A stretch of DNA of 64,000 nt from Kibdelosporangium persicum (GCF_013280595.1 NZ_JAAATY010000042.1:1-64000); one strand, 5' to 3'; positions 1 through 10,746 are shown, numbered from the stretch's first letter. A program made the numbers and translations. The notes: a model not told the origin generated them from the sequence alone.

Positions 1-1299
<1,299 letters not shown>

Positions 1300-1336
1300 C
1301 TCGGTTTTGATCAACCCGTGCGGGGTAGCCGAGCGC

Positions 1337-1516
1337 ATGGACGACAAGACTCGGCGCGACGACAGCGACCAGGATCTGACGGCTTCCCTGGCCGAGGACA
1401 GCGACGACCCGACGGAGGAGAACACCACTCCGGGACGTGCGCAGGTGATGGGCGACACCGGCCGAGAGGCCAATCCCACCGGCACCATCGGCCAGAACGA
1501 CTACCCGGTGGAGTAG
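1337..1516 (+). CDS. Small hydrophilic protein of unknown function
   Basis: A 59-residue acidic and polar protein beginning 'MDDKTRRDDSDQD' and ending 'GQNDYPVE'. It has no hydrophobic segment, no cysteines and low sequence complexity, so it is probably disordered. It lies 37 bases after glgX and 9 bases before the metallo-hydrolase gene, in the same direction. I do not recognise a family. A start at 1307 (in frame) would add ten residues but looks less likely. Confidence 0.5.
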   Translation: MDDKTRRDDSDQDLTASLAEDSDDPTEENTTPGRAQVMGDTGREANPTGTIGQNDYPVE

Positions 1517-1525
1517 GCACAGGCC

Positions 1526-2338
1526 ATGGGACACCGGATAGCCGACGAGTCGTTGTTCTTCGTGGGCAACGCGACCGCGGTGCTGAGGCTCGGGCCGTTC
1601 ACTGTGCTGACCGACCCGAACTTCCTGCACCGCGGCCAGTGGACCCACATCGGTCAGGGCGTGGTCTCCCGCAGGCGCACCGAACCGGCGATCCAGATCG
1701 GTCAACTGCCCGGCCTGGACGCCGTGGTGCTGTCGCACATGCACGGCGACCACTTCGACCGGATCGCCAGCCGCGAACTGGACCGTGATCTGCCGATCCT
1801 CACCACACCGCACGCAGCACGACGACTGACCAAACGCGGCTTCCGTGCGCCTGTGTCCCTGCGGACGTGGTCGGACTTCACGATGACGAAGGACGGTGCG
1901 ACGCTCACCGTGACCTCGCTGCCGGGCAAGCACGCGCTGGGCTTCGCGGCACGGGTGCTGCCGCCTGTGATGGGCAGCATGGTGGAGTACCAGGCCGCCG
2001 GCGACCCGGGCCCGCCGTTGCGCATCTACCTCAGCGGCGACACCCTGGTGCACAACGAACTACGCGAGATCCGGGAACGCTACCCGCGGATCGACCTGGC
2101 CATCGTCCATCTCGGCGGCACGAAGGTGCTCGGCCTGTTGCTCACCATGGACGCCAAGCAAGGGGTGGATCTGGTGGAACTGCTGGCGCCCCGGCACGTG
2201 ATCCCGGTGCACTACGACGACTACGGCGTGATGAAGTCGCCGCTGTCGGACTTCGTGGTCGAGATGACCGAACGGCGGCCGTCCGCCGAGGTGACATACC
2301 TCTACCGCGGTGACTCGTTTCCCTGGGCCCGGCTCTGA
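1526..2338 (+). CDS. Metallo-beta-lactamase-fold hydrolase
   Basis: A 270-residue MBL-fold protein of the UlaG/L-ascorbate-lactonase-like type. The metal motif is 'SHMHGDHFD' (H71, H73, D75, H76), with later ligands in 'YLSGDTLVH' and 'IPVHYDDY'. No signal peptide is visible, so it is cytoplasmic. Proteins of this group act as hydrolases of phosphodiester or lactone bonds, but the substrate cannot be deduced here. The gene follows the small ORF by 9 bases and may be cotranscribed with it. Confidence 0.85.
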   Translation: MGHRIADESLFFVGNATAVLRLGPFTVLTDPNFLHRGQWTHIGQGVVSRRRTEPAIQIGQLPGLDAVVLSHMHGDHFDRIASRELDRDLPILTTPHAARRLTKRGFRAPVSLRTWSDFTMTKDGATLTVTSLPGKHALGFAARVLPPVMGSMVEYQAAGDPGPPLRIYLSGDTLVHNELREIRERYPRIDLAIVHLGGTKVLGLLLTMDAKQGVDLVELLAPRHVIPVHYDDYGVMKSPLSDFVVEMTERRPSAEVTYLYRGDSFPWARL

Positions 2339-2585
2339 CCGGCCGACCACGGCGGACAGTTCACCGGCTGGCCGGGCGCGGTGACCGTTACGTTGCCGCA
2401 CACGAGGGTTCCCGTCGGTCCATCGTCCGAACAGGACTGTGCGCCGCCCGGAACCGACCGAGCACCCACGCCGGCATACCGCGCCGTCACGCTTCGAAAC
2501 ATCGTTCGGAAACAGCATAGGGACACCGGCCACGGGTATCCGATGACTGGCCAGCGGACCGAAATGGTGACCGGGGATCGAGCCA

Positions 2586-3080
2586 ATGCAGAGGCACGAA
2601 CACGGAGGACCACTTCCGGCACCCCTGCGGGCGTGGGCGGCCACCCTGCCCGATCTCGCCGGGGACGTCGTCACCGACGCCGACTTGTCCGAACCGTACC
2701 TGCACCTGTCGGCACCGGCGACGCCATCCCAGCTCGCGCCGATCCGCGACCGTGTTCTGGAATGGACTTATGCGGTCCGCCTGCTCGAGGACGAGCGCCA
2801 GGACATCGTGATGGCCACGGACGAAGCCGTGTCCAACGCCGTCCGGCACGCCTATCATCACGAGAGCGGCATGGTCACCGTGTTCGCCGCGTGTGATCGC
2901 CTGGCACGCGCTGTGCACGTGGTCGTCTCGGACGACGGCACCTGGTCGGCGCCGTCCGGCACGGGCAACGGCGGGCGTGGACTGGAGATGATGGACGCGC
3001 TGTCCGACGTGTTCGACCTGCACCATGACGCCCGAGGGACCACAGTGGTACTGCGCTGGGCTCGACGCGCCAACGCCTGA
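2586..3080 (+). CDS. Anti-sigma regulatory factor / serine kinase (RsbW-like HATPase)
   Basis: A 164-residue protein with a GHKL ATPase domain filling residues ~45-160. The N box is 'ATDEAVSNAVRHAY' (E80, N84), the first glycine box is 'VVSDDGTW', and the second is 'GNGGRGLEMM' (127-136). There is no histidine-kinase dimerisation domain, so it belongs to the RsbW/SpoIIAB-like family, which binds sigma factors and phosphorylates STAS antagonists. No partner sigma factor or antagonist gene lies beside it; such orphans are common in actinomycetes. Confidence 0.85.
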   Translation: MQRHEHGGPLPAPLRAWAATLPDLAGDVVTDADLSEPYLHLSAPATPSQLAPIRDRVLEWTYAVRLLEDERQDIVMATDEAVSNAVRHAYHHESGMVTVFAACDRLARAVHVVVSDDGTWSAPSGTGNGGRGLEMMDALSDVFDLHHDARGTTVVLRWARRANA

Positions 3081-3086
3081 GCGGGA

Positions 3087-3605
3087 TCAACGCCGGTCCA
3101 TCGGTCCCCATTCGGGTGAGTTCTGCTCTTCCACCAGGCGTTCGGCCGCATGCAGGACCGTGTCGGCGACCCAGGCCACGGGCCGGTCGCACTTCACCAG
3201 CGGTTCGTTGTCCGGTCCACGCGCCACCTCGATGCCGCGCAGCACCCATGGACGGACGCCAGGGCCGCGCAGCTCAGGCAAGTGACGGTAGTCGTACAAC
3301 CGCCTGGCCAGCCACAGCCGCAATGACCGATCCCACCACGGCTCGACACGCAGCGAACTCGCCGACAGCCCGGGCAGGGCGACACCGGTCAGCCCGTCCC
3401 GGCTGGACTGACCGTGGGCGAGGTCGACGTCCGGCCCCAACGACCAACGGACGTACAGGTCCCCGCCGTTCTCGGCCGCCACCAGCGCGGCGAGTTCGTC
3501 CAGACTGACGATCGTCCGGGTCAGCGAAGCGTCATCCGGTGCGCGGTCCACACCACTCGAATGCCCGGTCCGCGTGGGGTTCATGCGGCCCGCCGCACTG
3601 TCCAT
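3087..3605 (-). CDS. Conserved actinobacterial protein (DUF6098-like)
   Basis: A 172-residue soluble protein, convergent with the anti-sigma factor gene. The core 'TIVSLDELAALVAAENGGDLYVRWS' followed by 'LPGLSASSLRVEPWW' and 'YRHLPELRGPGVRPWVLRG' matches my memory of a conserved actinobacterial family of unknown function (DUF6098). It has no signal peptide or membrane segment. The name is recalled, not searched. The ATG at 3605 is used; in-frame M8 is an alternative start. Confidence 0.65.
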   Translation of the reverse strand: MDSAAGRMNPTRTGHSSGVDRAPDDASLTRTIVSLDELAALVAAENGGDLYVRWSLGPDVDLAHGQSSRDGLTGVALPGLSASSLRVEPWWDRSLRLWLARRLYDYRHLPELRGPGVRPWVLRGIEVARGPDNEPLVKCDRPVAWVADTVLHAAERLVEEQNSPEWGPMDRR

Positions 3606-3615
3606 CCTGGATGAA

Positions 3616-4143
3616 TCAGCCCGAGGCCGTCTCGACCTTGAGCGGCAGGTCCTGGAGCTGCACGACGGTGGCCTCCGGGCTGTCCGGTACCACCAGGTCC
3701 ACCGGCGCCCCGAGCCGGCAGTGTTCCCCGCGCGGCGGGAAATGGTCCAGATGCGCCCACAGCCGCATCGGCTGGGCGGAACCGAGCTCGATCGTGCCGC
3801 CGGGCTGACGGACCGTCGCGACGATGTCGGCGACGAGCAGCATGTCGAACTGCGACGACGACGCCCGCAGGTGGCCGATCGACTTCGCCTCGGTGTCCTT
3901 CAGGCGCACTTCGATGGTGCCGCCGTCCTCGGCGCCGCCCGCGTCCGGCAGCTCCGCCTTCAAGGCTAAGGACGGGAGTTCCAGCGTGATCCCGTCCGCC
4001 GTCTCCCGGGCGCCGGCCCGCACCGTGCAGTCGCCGGTGAAACGCACCCGCACCGGCCTGGCCCGCAGGGTGAGCTCCGCGTCGGGCGCGTCACACCGGA
4101 TCCGGAACTCGTCGCCTTCGGACGGAAGCGTCGTACTCGGCAT
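3616..4143 (-). CDS. Conserved hypothetical protein
   Basis: A 175-residue protein, mostly predicted beta-strand, with many short acidic and hydrophobic alternations ('FRIRCDAPDAELTLRARPVRVRF'). It has no signal peptide or transmembrane segment. It ends 10 bases before the start of the next leftward gene, so the two are probably cotranscribed. I do not recognise the family. Confidence 0.6.
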   Translation of the reverse strand: MPSTTLPSEGDEFRIRCDAPDAELTLRARPVRVRFTGDCTVRAGARETADGITLELPSLALKAELPDAGGAEDGGTIEVRLKDTEAKSIGHLRASSSQFDMLLVADIVATVRQPGGTIELGSAQPMRLWAHLDHFPPRGEHCRLGAPVDLVVPDSPEATVVQLQDLPLKVETASG

Positions 4144-4325
4144 GGTTCTCCCTCACTGCGATCTTTCCTCACCGCGCTGTTCTCACAGCGTTCTTTCTCA
4201 CTGCGAAACGGGCCAGCGCGACCACACCTCGATATACCCAGACGCCGTCGATCCAATCGCCGGCGCCGAGCGACTGTGATCTTGTAGTTTTCGTTCCCTG
4301 TAGTCAGACCGAAGGAAGGACACCT

Positions 4326-5150
4326 ATGGTCACGCGCCCGGCCGTTGTCCGGCTCGCGCTCGCCGTCGTACTGCTGCCGACACTCGCCGTGCCGGCCGCG
4401 GCGCAGGACAGCGCCCTGCCCGCATGCCCCGCTGTGTTCGCACACGGCGGCTATCCGACCGGGCCGAACGCATGGGAACGCGATCAGGTGCGGCAGCCCA
4501 ACAACCCGACTGCGTTACAGGACTACAAGAACAAGGGCGCGAGCGGTGTCGAGGCCGATCTGCAGCTGACCAAGAACGGCACGAAAGCCGTTATGTGGCA
4601 CAACACCTCCACCCTCCGGCTGACCGGCTCGAAGGCCGACGTCAACACGCTGTGGTGGAACACCGGCAGCGACAAGCTGAACGGCCGCACCATCGAGGTC
4701 GGCCCGTACAAGGGCGAGCGTGTGCACACCTTCCGCGAGTTCCTCGACGCCGCCAGGAGAATCGGCATGGTTCCGCTGGTGGAGATCAAGGGGGAGGCCA
4801 AACAGTCGCTGCTCAACGCCGACCCGGCGATCAGGAACACCGGGTGGGCCGAGGTGATCGCCCCGGTCCGGGAGCGCGTCGCGACCCAGGAAATCATGGT
4901 CTACACCCATGACGCGGCGTTGAAACCAGAGCTGACCACCCGCTTCACCAACGCGGGACTGGCGGCGGTGATCGCGGGCGGTGCGCACCGGCCGGTCTGG
5001 CCGGACACCGTCGCGTGGGAGGAGCCCCCGCCGTCGTGGACCGGTAACCAGGCGTCCTGGCAGGCCGCGCTGGACAAAGGCCCGCGGCGCATGGCGACCA
5101 GCTGGCCGCAGCAGATGCGAACCTGGCTGAACGGCCGCTGCACGGCCTGA
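4326..5150 (+). CDS. Secreted glycerophosphodiester phosphodiesterase-like protein
   Basis: A 274-residue protein with a Sec signal peptide (residues 1-~26, ending 'VPAAA'). The mature part has the GDPD-family signatures in order: 'FAHGGYP' (a variant of the catalytic HRG), 'GVEADLQLTKNGTKAVMWHN' (metal-binding E76 and D78, second catalytic His at ~92) and 'VPLVEIKGE'. It would hydrolyse glycerophosphodiesters outside the cell. The catalytic HRG is HGG here, so the usual Arg is missing and activity is uncertain. Confidence 0.75.
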   Translation: MVTRPAVVRLALAVVLLPTLAVPAAAQDSALPACPAVFAHGGYPTGPNAWERDQVRQPNNPTALQDYKNKGASGVEADLQLTKNGTKAVMWHNTSTLRLTGSKADVNTLWWNTGSDKLNGRTIEVGPYKGERVHTFREFLDAARRIGMVPLVEIKGEAKQSLLNADPAIRNTGWAEVIAPVRERVATQEIMVYTHDAALKPELTTRFTNAGLAAVIAGGAHRPVWPDTVAWEEPPPSWTGNQASWQAALDKGPRRMATSWPQQMRTWLNGRCTA

Positions 5151-5169
5151 ATGTGCTAGCTTCCGGTGA

Positions 5170-5790
5170 ATGCGCACAGCTTCGACGCGACGTCGTGGAA
5201 CTGTCCCATTCACCGGCATATTCGCTGTGGTGCTCGTGTTCTCACTGCTCGGTTCCGGGCCGGTCGCCCAGGCCTCGCAGGGTCGCGAGTGCGAGACCCC
5301 GTCGATCGATCGCCTCCAACAGTGGATCGCCAGCGGCGAGGGCACCACGGTACCGCCGACCGGCAGCCTGCTTGTCCGCGAAGGCAAGCGGTACGCGGCG
5401 AAGGTGACGTTCCTCAACGCCGAGTGGCACGTGGTGGTCGTGTGGCTCGCGAACCAGTTCGAGGCCCAGGCCGACTTGTCGAAGTCGTCCGGTTTCTGGA
5501 TGACCTACAGCTCGACGGACGACGTCTACGTCCAGCTGCGCCCGGCGTCGCACTGGAGCGGCGGCGACAAGTGGCTGACGCTGGTGCCGTCGACGGGCGG
5601 CAAGCTCGTCCGGAAGTTCTTCAGCTTCTCCCCCAGGAACTGGACCTCACTTCCCGAACTGGGCACGCCGTCGTACCCGTTCGCCACGGCGTTGCGGGAG
5701 GCACGCGGCCTGGTTTTCGTCGGCAAGACGCCGAACAAGCTGGAGTTCCGCGGCCTGCGCATCGACGGCTACCGGCCACCGTGCCTGTGA
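5170..5790 (+). CDS. Secreted protein of unknown function
   Basis: A 206-residue protein with an N-terminal basic stretch followed by a hydrophobic segment ('[20 protein letters not shown]'), a probable signal peptide. The mature part is rich in aromatic residues and predicted strands ('[14 protein letters not shown]', '[23 protein letters not shown]'), suggesting a beta-sandwich. It starts 19 bases after the phosphodiesterase-like gene and is probably cotranscribed with it. Family not recognised. Confidence 0.6.
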   Translation: MRTASTRRRGTVPFTGIFAVVLVFSLLGSGPVAQASQGRECETPSIDRLQQWIASGEGTTVPPTGSLLVREGKRYAAKVTFLNAEWHVVVVWLANQFEAQADLSKSSGFWMTYSSTDDVYVQLRPASHWSGGDKWLTLVPSTGGKLVRKFFSFSPRNWTSLPELGTPSYPFATALREARGLVFVGKTPNKLEFRGLRIDGYRPPCL

Positions 5791-5860
5791 GCCGGACGAC
5801 CACTCCACTTCGGACGCACCTAATCAGTCGTGTGAGTCGACCGGGCCGTATGGTTCCGGT

Positions 5861-6778
5861 GTGTCGCTGCGAGAGCTCGTCGTGCTGGGAACCGCCAGTC
5901 AAGTACCGACCAGGCAACGCAACCACAACGGCTATCTGTTGCGCTGGGACGGCGAAGGCATTCTGTTCGATCCGGGCGAAGGTACACAGCGGCAGATGCT
6001 GATGGCGGGTGTCGCGGCGAACGACATCACCCGCATCTGCCTCACGCACTTCCACGGCGACCACTGCCTTGGCGTACCAGGCGTTGTGCAACGCCTGTCC
6101 TTGGACGGCGTGCGCCACAGGGTTTTCGCGCACTACCCGGCGTCCGGCCGGCAGTACTTCGACCGGCTACGGCACGCCTGTCCGTTCCATGAAGTGGCCG
6201 AGATCCACGAGGAACCGGTGGATCGGGATGGCCCAGTCGCGGCGGGTGCGTTCGGCGTGCTCGAAGCACGTCGGCTGGACCACACCATGGAGGCGTTCGG
6301 CTACCGGCTGGTCGAACCCGACGGCAGGCGTATGGTGCCCGAACGTCTGGACGCGTTCGGCGTGACCGGTCCGGCCGTGGGCGAACTGCAGCGCAACGGT
6401 GTCCTGGACGTCGACGGCCGTACCGTGCGAGTGGAAGACGTCAGCGTGCCGAGGCGGGGACAACGATTCGCCTTCGTGATGGACACCCGCCTGTGCGACG
6501 CGGTCCACGAACTGGCCGAGGGTGTCGACATGCTGGTGATCGAAGCGACCTTCCTCGCCGAGGACACGTCGTTGGCGACCGAGTACGGACACATGACCGC
6601 GGCGCAGGCAGGCCGCGTCGCCCAGGAAAGCGGTGTCCGGCAGCTCGTACTGACCCATTTCTCCCAGCGGTACGACGAGCCCGCGCGGTTCCACGCCGAA
6701 GCCGCCGAGGTGTTCGACGGCGACATCGTCGTGGCTGAGGACCTGATGCGGATTCCCGTGCCGAAGCGCCGCCCGTGA
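5861..6778 (+). CDS. rnz: Ribonuclease Z (tRNA 3' endonuclease)
   Basis: A 305-residue protein matching the usual length of RNase Z. The N-terminal '[22 protein letters not shown]', the metal motif '[11 protein letters not shown]' (H63, H65, D67, H68), the late '[10 protein letters not shown]' and the C-terminal 'LTHFSQRY' are all present. It removes 3' trailers from pre-tRNAs in the cytoplasm using two zinc ions. A GTG start at 5861 is used. The gene stands alone between the secreted protein and a small ORF. Confidence 0.93.
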   Translation: MSLRELVVLGTASQVPTRQRNHNGYLLRWDGEGILFDPGEGTQRQMLMAGVAANDITRICLTHFHGDHCLGVPGVVQRLSLDGVRHRVFAHYPASGRQYFDRLRHACPFHEVAEIHEEPVDRDGPVAAGAFGVLEARRLDHTMEAFGYRLVEPDGRRMVPERLDAFGVTGPAVGELQRNGVLDVDGRTVRVEDVSVPRRGQRFAFVMDTRLCDAVHELAEGVDMLVIEATFLAEDTSLATEYGHMTAAQAGRVAQESGVRQLVLTHFSQRYDEPARFHAEAAEVFDGDIVVAEDLMRIPVPKRRP

Positions 6779-6872
6779 CGCCCGTCGAGCCCGTGGTCAC
6801 ATGTTTACCCGTTCGGGTGGCCTCAGCGGGCGTTCAAGTGGGTACTTGACATGGCGCCGAAGGGAGGTAGCG

Positions 6873-7058
6873 ATGGGAAGGCACCGATTCGACGAGAACG
6901 ACGAGGCAAAGTGGGGCGGACCGGATCTCGTCGCCCATGAACGCCAGCAGTCCGTCACACATTCAGGCACCGGCCGGAACCTGTCCTCCTGGCGACCGGC
7001 CGCACATGACGATCAAAGCAGTGCCGACACCGACCCACCTGCAGGCACCCCCTCGTGA
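6873..7058 (+). CDS. Small polar protein of unknown function
   Basis: A 61-residue protein ('MGRHRFDENDEAKWGGPDLV...') preceded by a good ribosome-binding site, GGGAGG, about 8 bases upstream of the ATG. It is rich in Asp, Ser, Pro and His and likely disordered. Its stop codon lies inside the left arm of a long hairpin that is probably its terminator. Family not recognised. Confidence 0.5.
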   Translation: MGRHRFDENDEAKWGGPDLVAHERQQSVTHSGTGRNLSSWRPAAHDDQSSADTDPPAGTPS

Positions 7059-7099
7059 GTGTTTATCAGGGTTAGAACACTGATAAACACTCACGAGGG
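7050..7099. terminator. Long perfect hairpin, probable bidirectional terminator
   Basis: Arms at 7050-7069 and 7080-7099 are perfectly complementary over 20 bp, with a 10-base loop. The stem contains an AT-rich 'GTTTATCA' block, unusual for this DNA. It lies between convergent genes (the small ORF at 6873 and the membrane protein ending at 7120), which fits a shared terminator. There is no long T-tract, as is usual in actinomycetes. Confidence 0.8.
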
Positions 7100-7119
7100 C
7101 TGACCAGCGCGAAGGGGGA

Positions 7120-7338
7120 TCACCAGCGCGTGTGCCGGTGACGCACCGGCCGCTGGGGTGGCGTGCGCTCGCGCCGGTTTACCCACGAGTCGAACGCGAC
7201 AAGCAGGCCGGTGAGGACAGCGGCCACCAGGCCCCACAGCACCACGCCGTTGAGAAGAAGCACGATCGCCACGCTTCCCAAGGCCGCCGCCGGCAACGTG
7301 ACGTACGGGTCGATCGGTCCGAAGAAGTTGCTCACCAC
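7120..7338 (-). CDS. Small membrane protein
   Basis: A 72-residue protein with two likely transmembrane helices ('VTLPAAALGSVAIVLLLNGVVLWG' and 'LVAAVLTGLLVAFDSWV') and a basic C-terminal tail ('RRERTPPQRPVRHRHTRW'). It follows the gene at 7346-7897 by 7 bases, so the two probably form an operon. Function unknown. Confidence 0.55.
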   Translation of the reverse strand: MVSNFFGPIDPYVTLPAAALGSVAIVLLLNGVVLWGLVAAVLTGLLVAFDSWVNRRERTPPQRPVRHRHTRW

Positions 7339-7345
7339 GACCTCG

Positions 7346-7897
7346 TCAGCAGACCGCTTCGTTGACCGCCGCCGCCACGGCCTCGAGTTCCGCGGACGGT
7401 GGGCAGCTGATCAGCACGAGTTTGGTCAGCGCGTCGCGGATGTCGGTGCGTGGGGTCAACGTGCCGGAGTGACGCTGCGTCGTGATCGCGACGGTGCCGC
7501 CCCGGGCGAGCAGGTCGAGTGCGTTGAGCACCGACCTGGCCGGCAGGATGATGTCGACATCGAACCGGACCGGCGCCTTGGCCCGGACGGACAGTTCGAG
7601 CAAGGCGTGCCGGGGATCGATGATCGTCCAGTGACACCGGGCCTGCACGACCGAGATGCGATCGAGGTGCTCGGGCCGCTCCAGCAGTTCGTACAGCGGC
7701 AGGACACCCGGGTCCTCGTCAGGTTCGCGCTCGCCGAGGACCACCGCGAACACCGGCCAGAGGTCTGCTTCCTGGACCGTGGCGGCGGAGACCGCGACCC
7801 GTCGGGGCCACAACAGCAGTGCCTCACGCGCCACCAGGTTGGGCCGGACGGTGATCTGTCCGTGGTCCGCGTCCATGGTTGTCGGCATGTCATCCAT
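7346..7897 (-). CDS. Conserved hypothetical protein
   Basis: A ~183-residue soluble protein. From residue ~15 it reads 'ITVRPNLVAREALLLWPRRVAVSAATV', followed by alternating strands and helices. The frame is open upstream to 8203, but that part overlaps the histidine kinase gene antisense and is dismissed. No clear Shine-Dalgarno is visible; ATGs at 7897, 7888 and 7876 are all possible starts. I do not recognise the family. Confidence 0.5.
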   Translation of the reverse strand: MDDMPTTMDADHGQITVRPNLVAREALLLWPRRVAVSAATVQEADLWPVFAVVLGEREPDEDPGVLPLYELLERPEHLDRISVVQARCHWTIIDPRHALLELSVRAKAPVRFDVDIILPARSVLNALDLLARGGTVAITTQRHSGTLTPRTDIRDALTKLVLISCPPSAELEAVAAAVNEAVC

Positions 7898-7982
7898 CCG
7901 TGGGGGTGGTTGCTTGCTGCCCCACAGCTTGGTCAGCTCATGTTGAGACGACCTTGGTGCCTTCTTTGCGGTTGTATGACGC

Positions 7983-9347
7983 TCAGTCGTCGATGCACGG
8001 CAGCGTGACGGTGAACCGCGCTCCGCCGCCGGGACGATCTGTGCACCGCACCCGGCCCTCATGGGCGGCGACCGTCTCCGCGACCAGGGCCAGCCCCAGT
8101 CCGGTGCCGGACGTGCCGCCCCGGGCGGTGTGTCCGGTGGCGAAACGCTCGAACACCCGCTCGCGTTCGTCCACGGGAACACCGCGGCCCGCGTCGTCGA
8201 CATGGATCACCACGTCGCGGCCGACTCGCTGAACGGTCACTCCGACCAGTCCACCGCCGTGACGGTCCGCATTGTCCATCAGGTTGACGAACGCGCGCTC
8301 CAAAGCGAGCTTGCGGCCGTTCACCCTGCAGTCGGCCGCCACCACCAGCAGCTCGCCCGAGCGGTTCGAGTCCGCCATGGTGTGCGCCAGCAGTTCACCC
8401 ATGGACAACGGCTCCGGCGGATCATGGTGCAGGCCGGCCTCGGTCCGAGCCAAAGCCAGCAGGTCGTCGAGCAGACGGCGGAGGTGGTCGACCTCGTTGA
8501 CGACCAACCGCAGCGCACGCTGCGAGCGCTCCGGCATGTCGTCGCTGTACCGGTCAAGCACGCCGACACCGGTCACGAGCGTGGTCAACGGGGTGCGCAG
8601 TTCGTGGCTGACGTCGCCGAAGAACCGGCGTTCGCGTTCGATGCGTCGCTGCAGCGAGTCGACCATGCTGTTGAACGATTCGGTGATGGTGGCCAGGTCA
8701 CGGTCATGGGTCCGCTCCAGCCTGGTGTCCAGTTCTCCCCCGGCGATCTGCGCCGCGGTACCGGCGACGTCTCGCAACGGTTGCAGGACCCGGCGGCTGG
8801 CCCACATGCCCAACGCGGCCGCGCCGAGAGTGGCCGCGATGCCGCACGCCGCCAGGACCGTGCGCAGAATCGCGAGGGTGGTCTGGAGCTCTTCGAGCGG
8901 CGCGATCTCGAACAGGCCCGAGCCACCGGGCAGCGGGATGCCCACGGCAAGGAAAGGCCGCCCGTCGTGGTTGAGCGGCAGCGTCGTCTGGGTGCCCGAT
9001 GTGACGGCAGGTACCAGGTCGGCGGGCAGATCGCCTGGCCCGACCGAAGCCTGCGAGGTGAACCACTCCCCCTCCCACCGCAACAACAACGCCGTGTTGG
9101 CCGGCGGGTCCAGCGCCGTCAGCACCTCCTGTGCCGACGCGCCCGGCATTGCCAGCCGTCCCCGCATGAAGTCCGCGTCGGCTGATGCCTGCCGCTCGGC
9201 CGAGCGCTGCCGTTGCACGTCCAGGTAGCCCCGGCTGATGGTGTAGACCGACACCGCCAGCACCAGGGAGACCAGGCCCGCGCCGAGGGCGAAGGTCAGG
9301 ATCACCCGGCCGCGCAGGCCAAGACCGAGGCGCTTAACGCTGGGCAT
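7983..9347 (-). CDS. Sensor histidine kinase
   Basis: A 454-residue membrane kinase. TM1 is at ~12-36 and an extracytoplasmic sensor loop at ~37-155. TM2 is at ~160-183 and a HAMP domain at ~184-237. The HisKA motif 'FFGDVSHELRTPL' has H248, the N box is 'ERAFVNLMDNADRHG', and the G boxes are 'VDDAGRGVP' and 'GTSGTGLGLALV'. It autophosphorylates H248 and passes the phosphate to the regulator encoded just upstream. The response-regulator gene overlaps it by 14 bases, so translation is coupled. The signal is unknown. Confidence 0.92.
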   Translation of the reverse strand: MPSVKRLGLGLRGRVILTFALGAGLVSLVLAVSVYTISRGYLDVQRQRSAERQASADADFMRGRLAMPGASAQEVLTALDPPANTALLLRWEGEWFTSQASVGPGDLPADLVPAVTSGTQTTLPLNHDGRPFLAVGIPLPGGSGLFEIAPLEELQTTLAILRTVLAACGIAATLGAAALGMWASRRVLQPLRDVAGTAAQIAGGELDTRLERTHDRDLATITESFNSMVDSLQRRIERERRFFGDVSHELRTPLTTLVTGVGVLDRYSDDMPERSQRALRLVVNEVDHLRRLLDDLLALARTEAGLHHDPPEPLSMGELLAHTMADSNRSGELLVVAADCRVNGRKLALERAFVNLMDNADRHGGGLVGVTVQRVGRDVVIHVDDAGRGVPVDERERVFERFATGHTARGGTSGTGLGLALVAETVAAHEGRVRCTDRPGGGARFTVTLPCIDD

Positions 9348-10041
9348 CGAGCCGGTAACCGAGCCCGCGCACGGTCACCACGATCCGGGGATCGGACGGA
9401 TCCCGCTCGATCTTGGTACGCAACCTGCGGATATGGACGTCGACGATGCGGTCGTCGCCGAAGAAACCGCGGTCCCAGACCCGCTCAAGCAGGCTGCTGC
9501 GGCTCAGCACCCGGCCCGGCTCGCTCGCCAGTTCGCACAGCAGCCGGAACTCCGTCAGGGTCAGGTGCAGTTCCTGGTCCCCACGCCGCACCGTGCCACC
9601 GGCCGGTGACAGCACCAACGGACGTTGCGGATCGGCGTCAAGCAGCATGTCCCGCGGTTCCTGCGGTCCAGGCGTGCGGGCTCGCCGCCGCAACGCCCGC
9701 AGGCGAGCGGTGATCTCCTTGATCTGGAACGGCTTGGTGACGTAGTCGTCGGCGCCCGCCTCAAGGGCCGCGACGATGTCGTGGGTGTCGTCTCGGGCGC
9801 TGACCACGATGATCGGCACGTCGTGGTCGTAACGGACCTGCCGGATGCAGCTGAAGCCGTCCATCTCGCCCAGCATCAGGTCCACGATCATCACGTCCGG
9901 CGGTCCGTGGCGGCGCAGGCCGGCCAGCGCCGACTCGGCGTCCGGCGCCTCGGCCACGTCGTAGCCCTCATCCTCCAGCGCCAGCCGCAATGCCGCTCGA
10001 ACCCGATCATCGTCCTCAACGACAAGCAGTTTCGCGCCCAC
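9334..10041 (-). CDS. OmpR/PhoB-family response regulator
   Basis: A 235-residue regulator. The receiver domain (1-~120) has acidic pocket 'VVEDDDR', phosphoacceptor D54 in 'VMIVDLMLGEMDG', and the switch and Lys motif 'YVTKPFQ'. A winged-helix DNA-binding domain occupies ~135-232 ('LTLTEFRLLCELASEPGRVLSRSSLLERVW', 'VDVHIRRLRTKIERDPSDPRIVVTVRGLGYRL'). It is the partner of the kinase downstream. Target genes cannot be told from this window. Confidence 0.93.
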   Translation of the reverse strand: MGAKLLVVEDDDRVRAALRLALEDEGYDVAEAPDAESALAGLRRHGPPDVMIVDLMLGEMDGFSCIRQVRYDHDVPIIVVSARDDTHDIVAALEAGADDYVTKPFQIKEITARLRALRRRARTPGPQEPRDMLLDADPQRPLVLSPAGGTVRRGDQELHLTLTEFRLLCELASEPGRVLSRSSLLERVWDRGFFGDDRIVDVHIRRLRTKIERDPSDPRIVVTVRGLGYRLDAQR

Positions 10042-10186
10042 GGGGTCTCATGCTGCCAAACGCCCCGGGCGCCCGCCGGGCAGGCGCGGCGAGTCGTCAC
10101 ACAACCGCAAAGTGACAGCCAGTCCCACCTCAACGTCGGACGGTCATCGTGAACCCGCGGACCACGCCAATCCGGGGAGTTACTGC

Positions 10187-10567
10187 ATGTCAGCGGCCAC
10201 GCACCGACAAGGCTTCCAGCCGCCCGGCCGCCGGTACCTGCCCGGCGCCGGCCTGGTCATGGCGGCCGGAGTGTGGCTGGTGATCGTTTCGGCCAGCTGG
10301 ACCTACGGCGACGTCGACAGTTGGCTCGACGCGCGATGGAACGACGCCGCCGCCGGATCGGTCCTCGCTGTGGTGGGTATGGTCCGAATCGTCCGGCCGG
10401 TGCTGACGAACGCGGCACGGCTGCTGTCGATTCTCGTCGGCAGCTGGCTGATCATCGCGCCTTTTGTCGTGGGTTACGGCTTCGGCGCCGACTCCACCCC
10501 GGCAACGGCCAACGACGTGCTGATCGGGGCGGTGATCACCGGCATGGCCGTCTTCGGACGGATATGA
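10187..10567 (+). CDS. SPW-repeat integral membrane protein
   Basis: A 126-residue protein with four likely transmembrane helices. Two copies of an SPW-type pattern appear: 'AAGVWLVIVSASWTYGD' and 'LVGSWLIIAPFVVGYG', each followed by a hydrophobic helix. The family is small, membrane-embedded and of unknown function. The ATG at 10187 is chosen because GGGGAG lies 7 bases upstream; a longer frame begins at 10112. It is divergent from the two-component system. Confidence 0.65.
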   Translation: MSAATHRQGFQPPGRRYLPGAGLVMAAGVWLVIVSASWTYGDVDSWLDARWNDAAAGSVLAVVGMVRIVRPVLTNAARLLSILVGSWLIIAPFVVGYGFGADSTPATANDVLIGAVITGMAVFGRI

Positions 10568-10746
10568 CAACAGTTGGTTCGGGCACTGTTCCGTGGCTTG
10601 TGGATCATGCGGTTCGCCTGGCGAATGTGAGGCCCGAACGACACGGCCACACTGTTGGCCAACGCAAGAGTTGCGCATGCCATGTTTTTTGGCGATGATG
10701 CCGCCTCGGTCCCCGCGACACCCGGAACAAGGTGGCACTGCATCGA

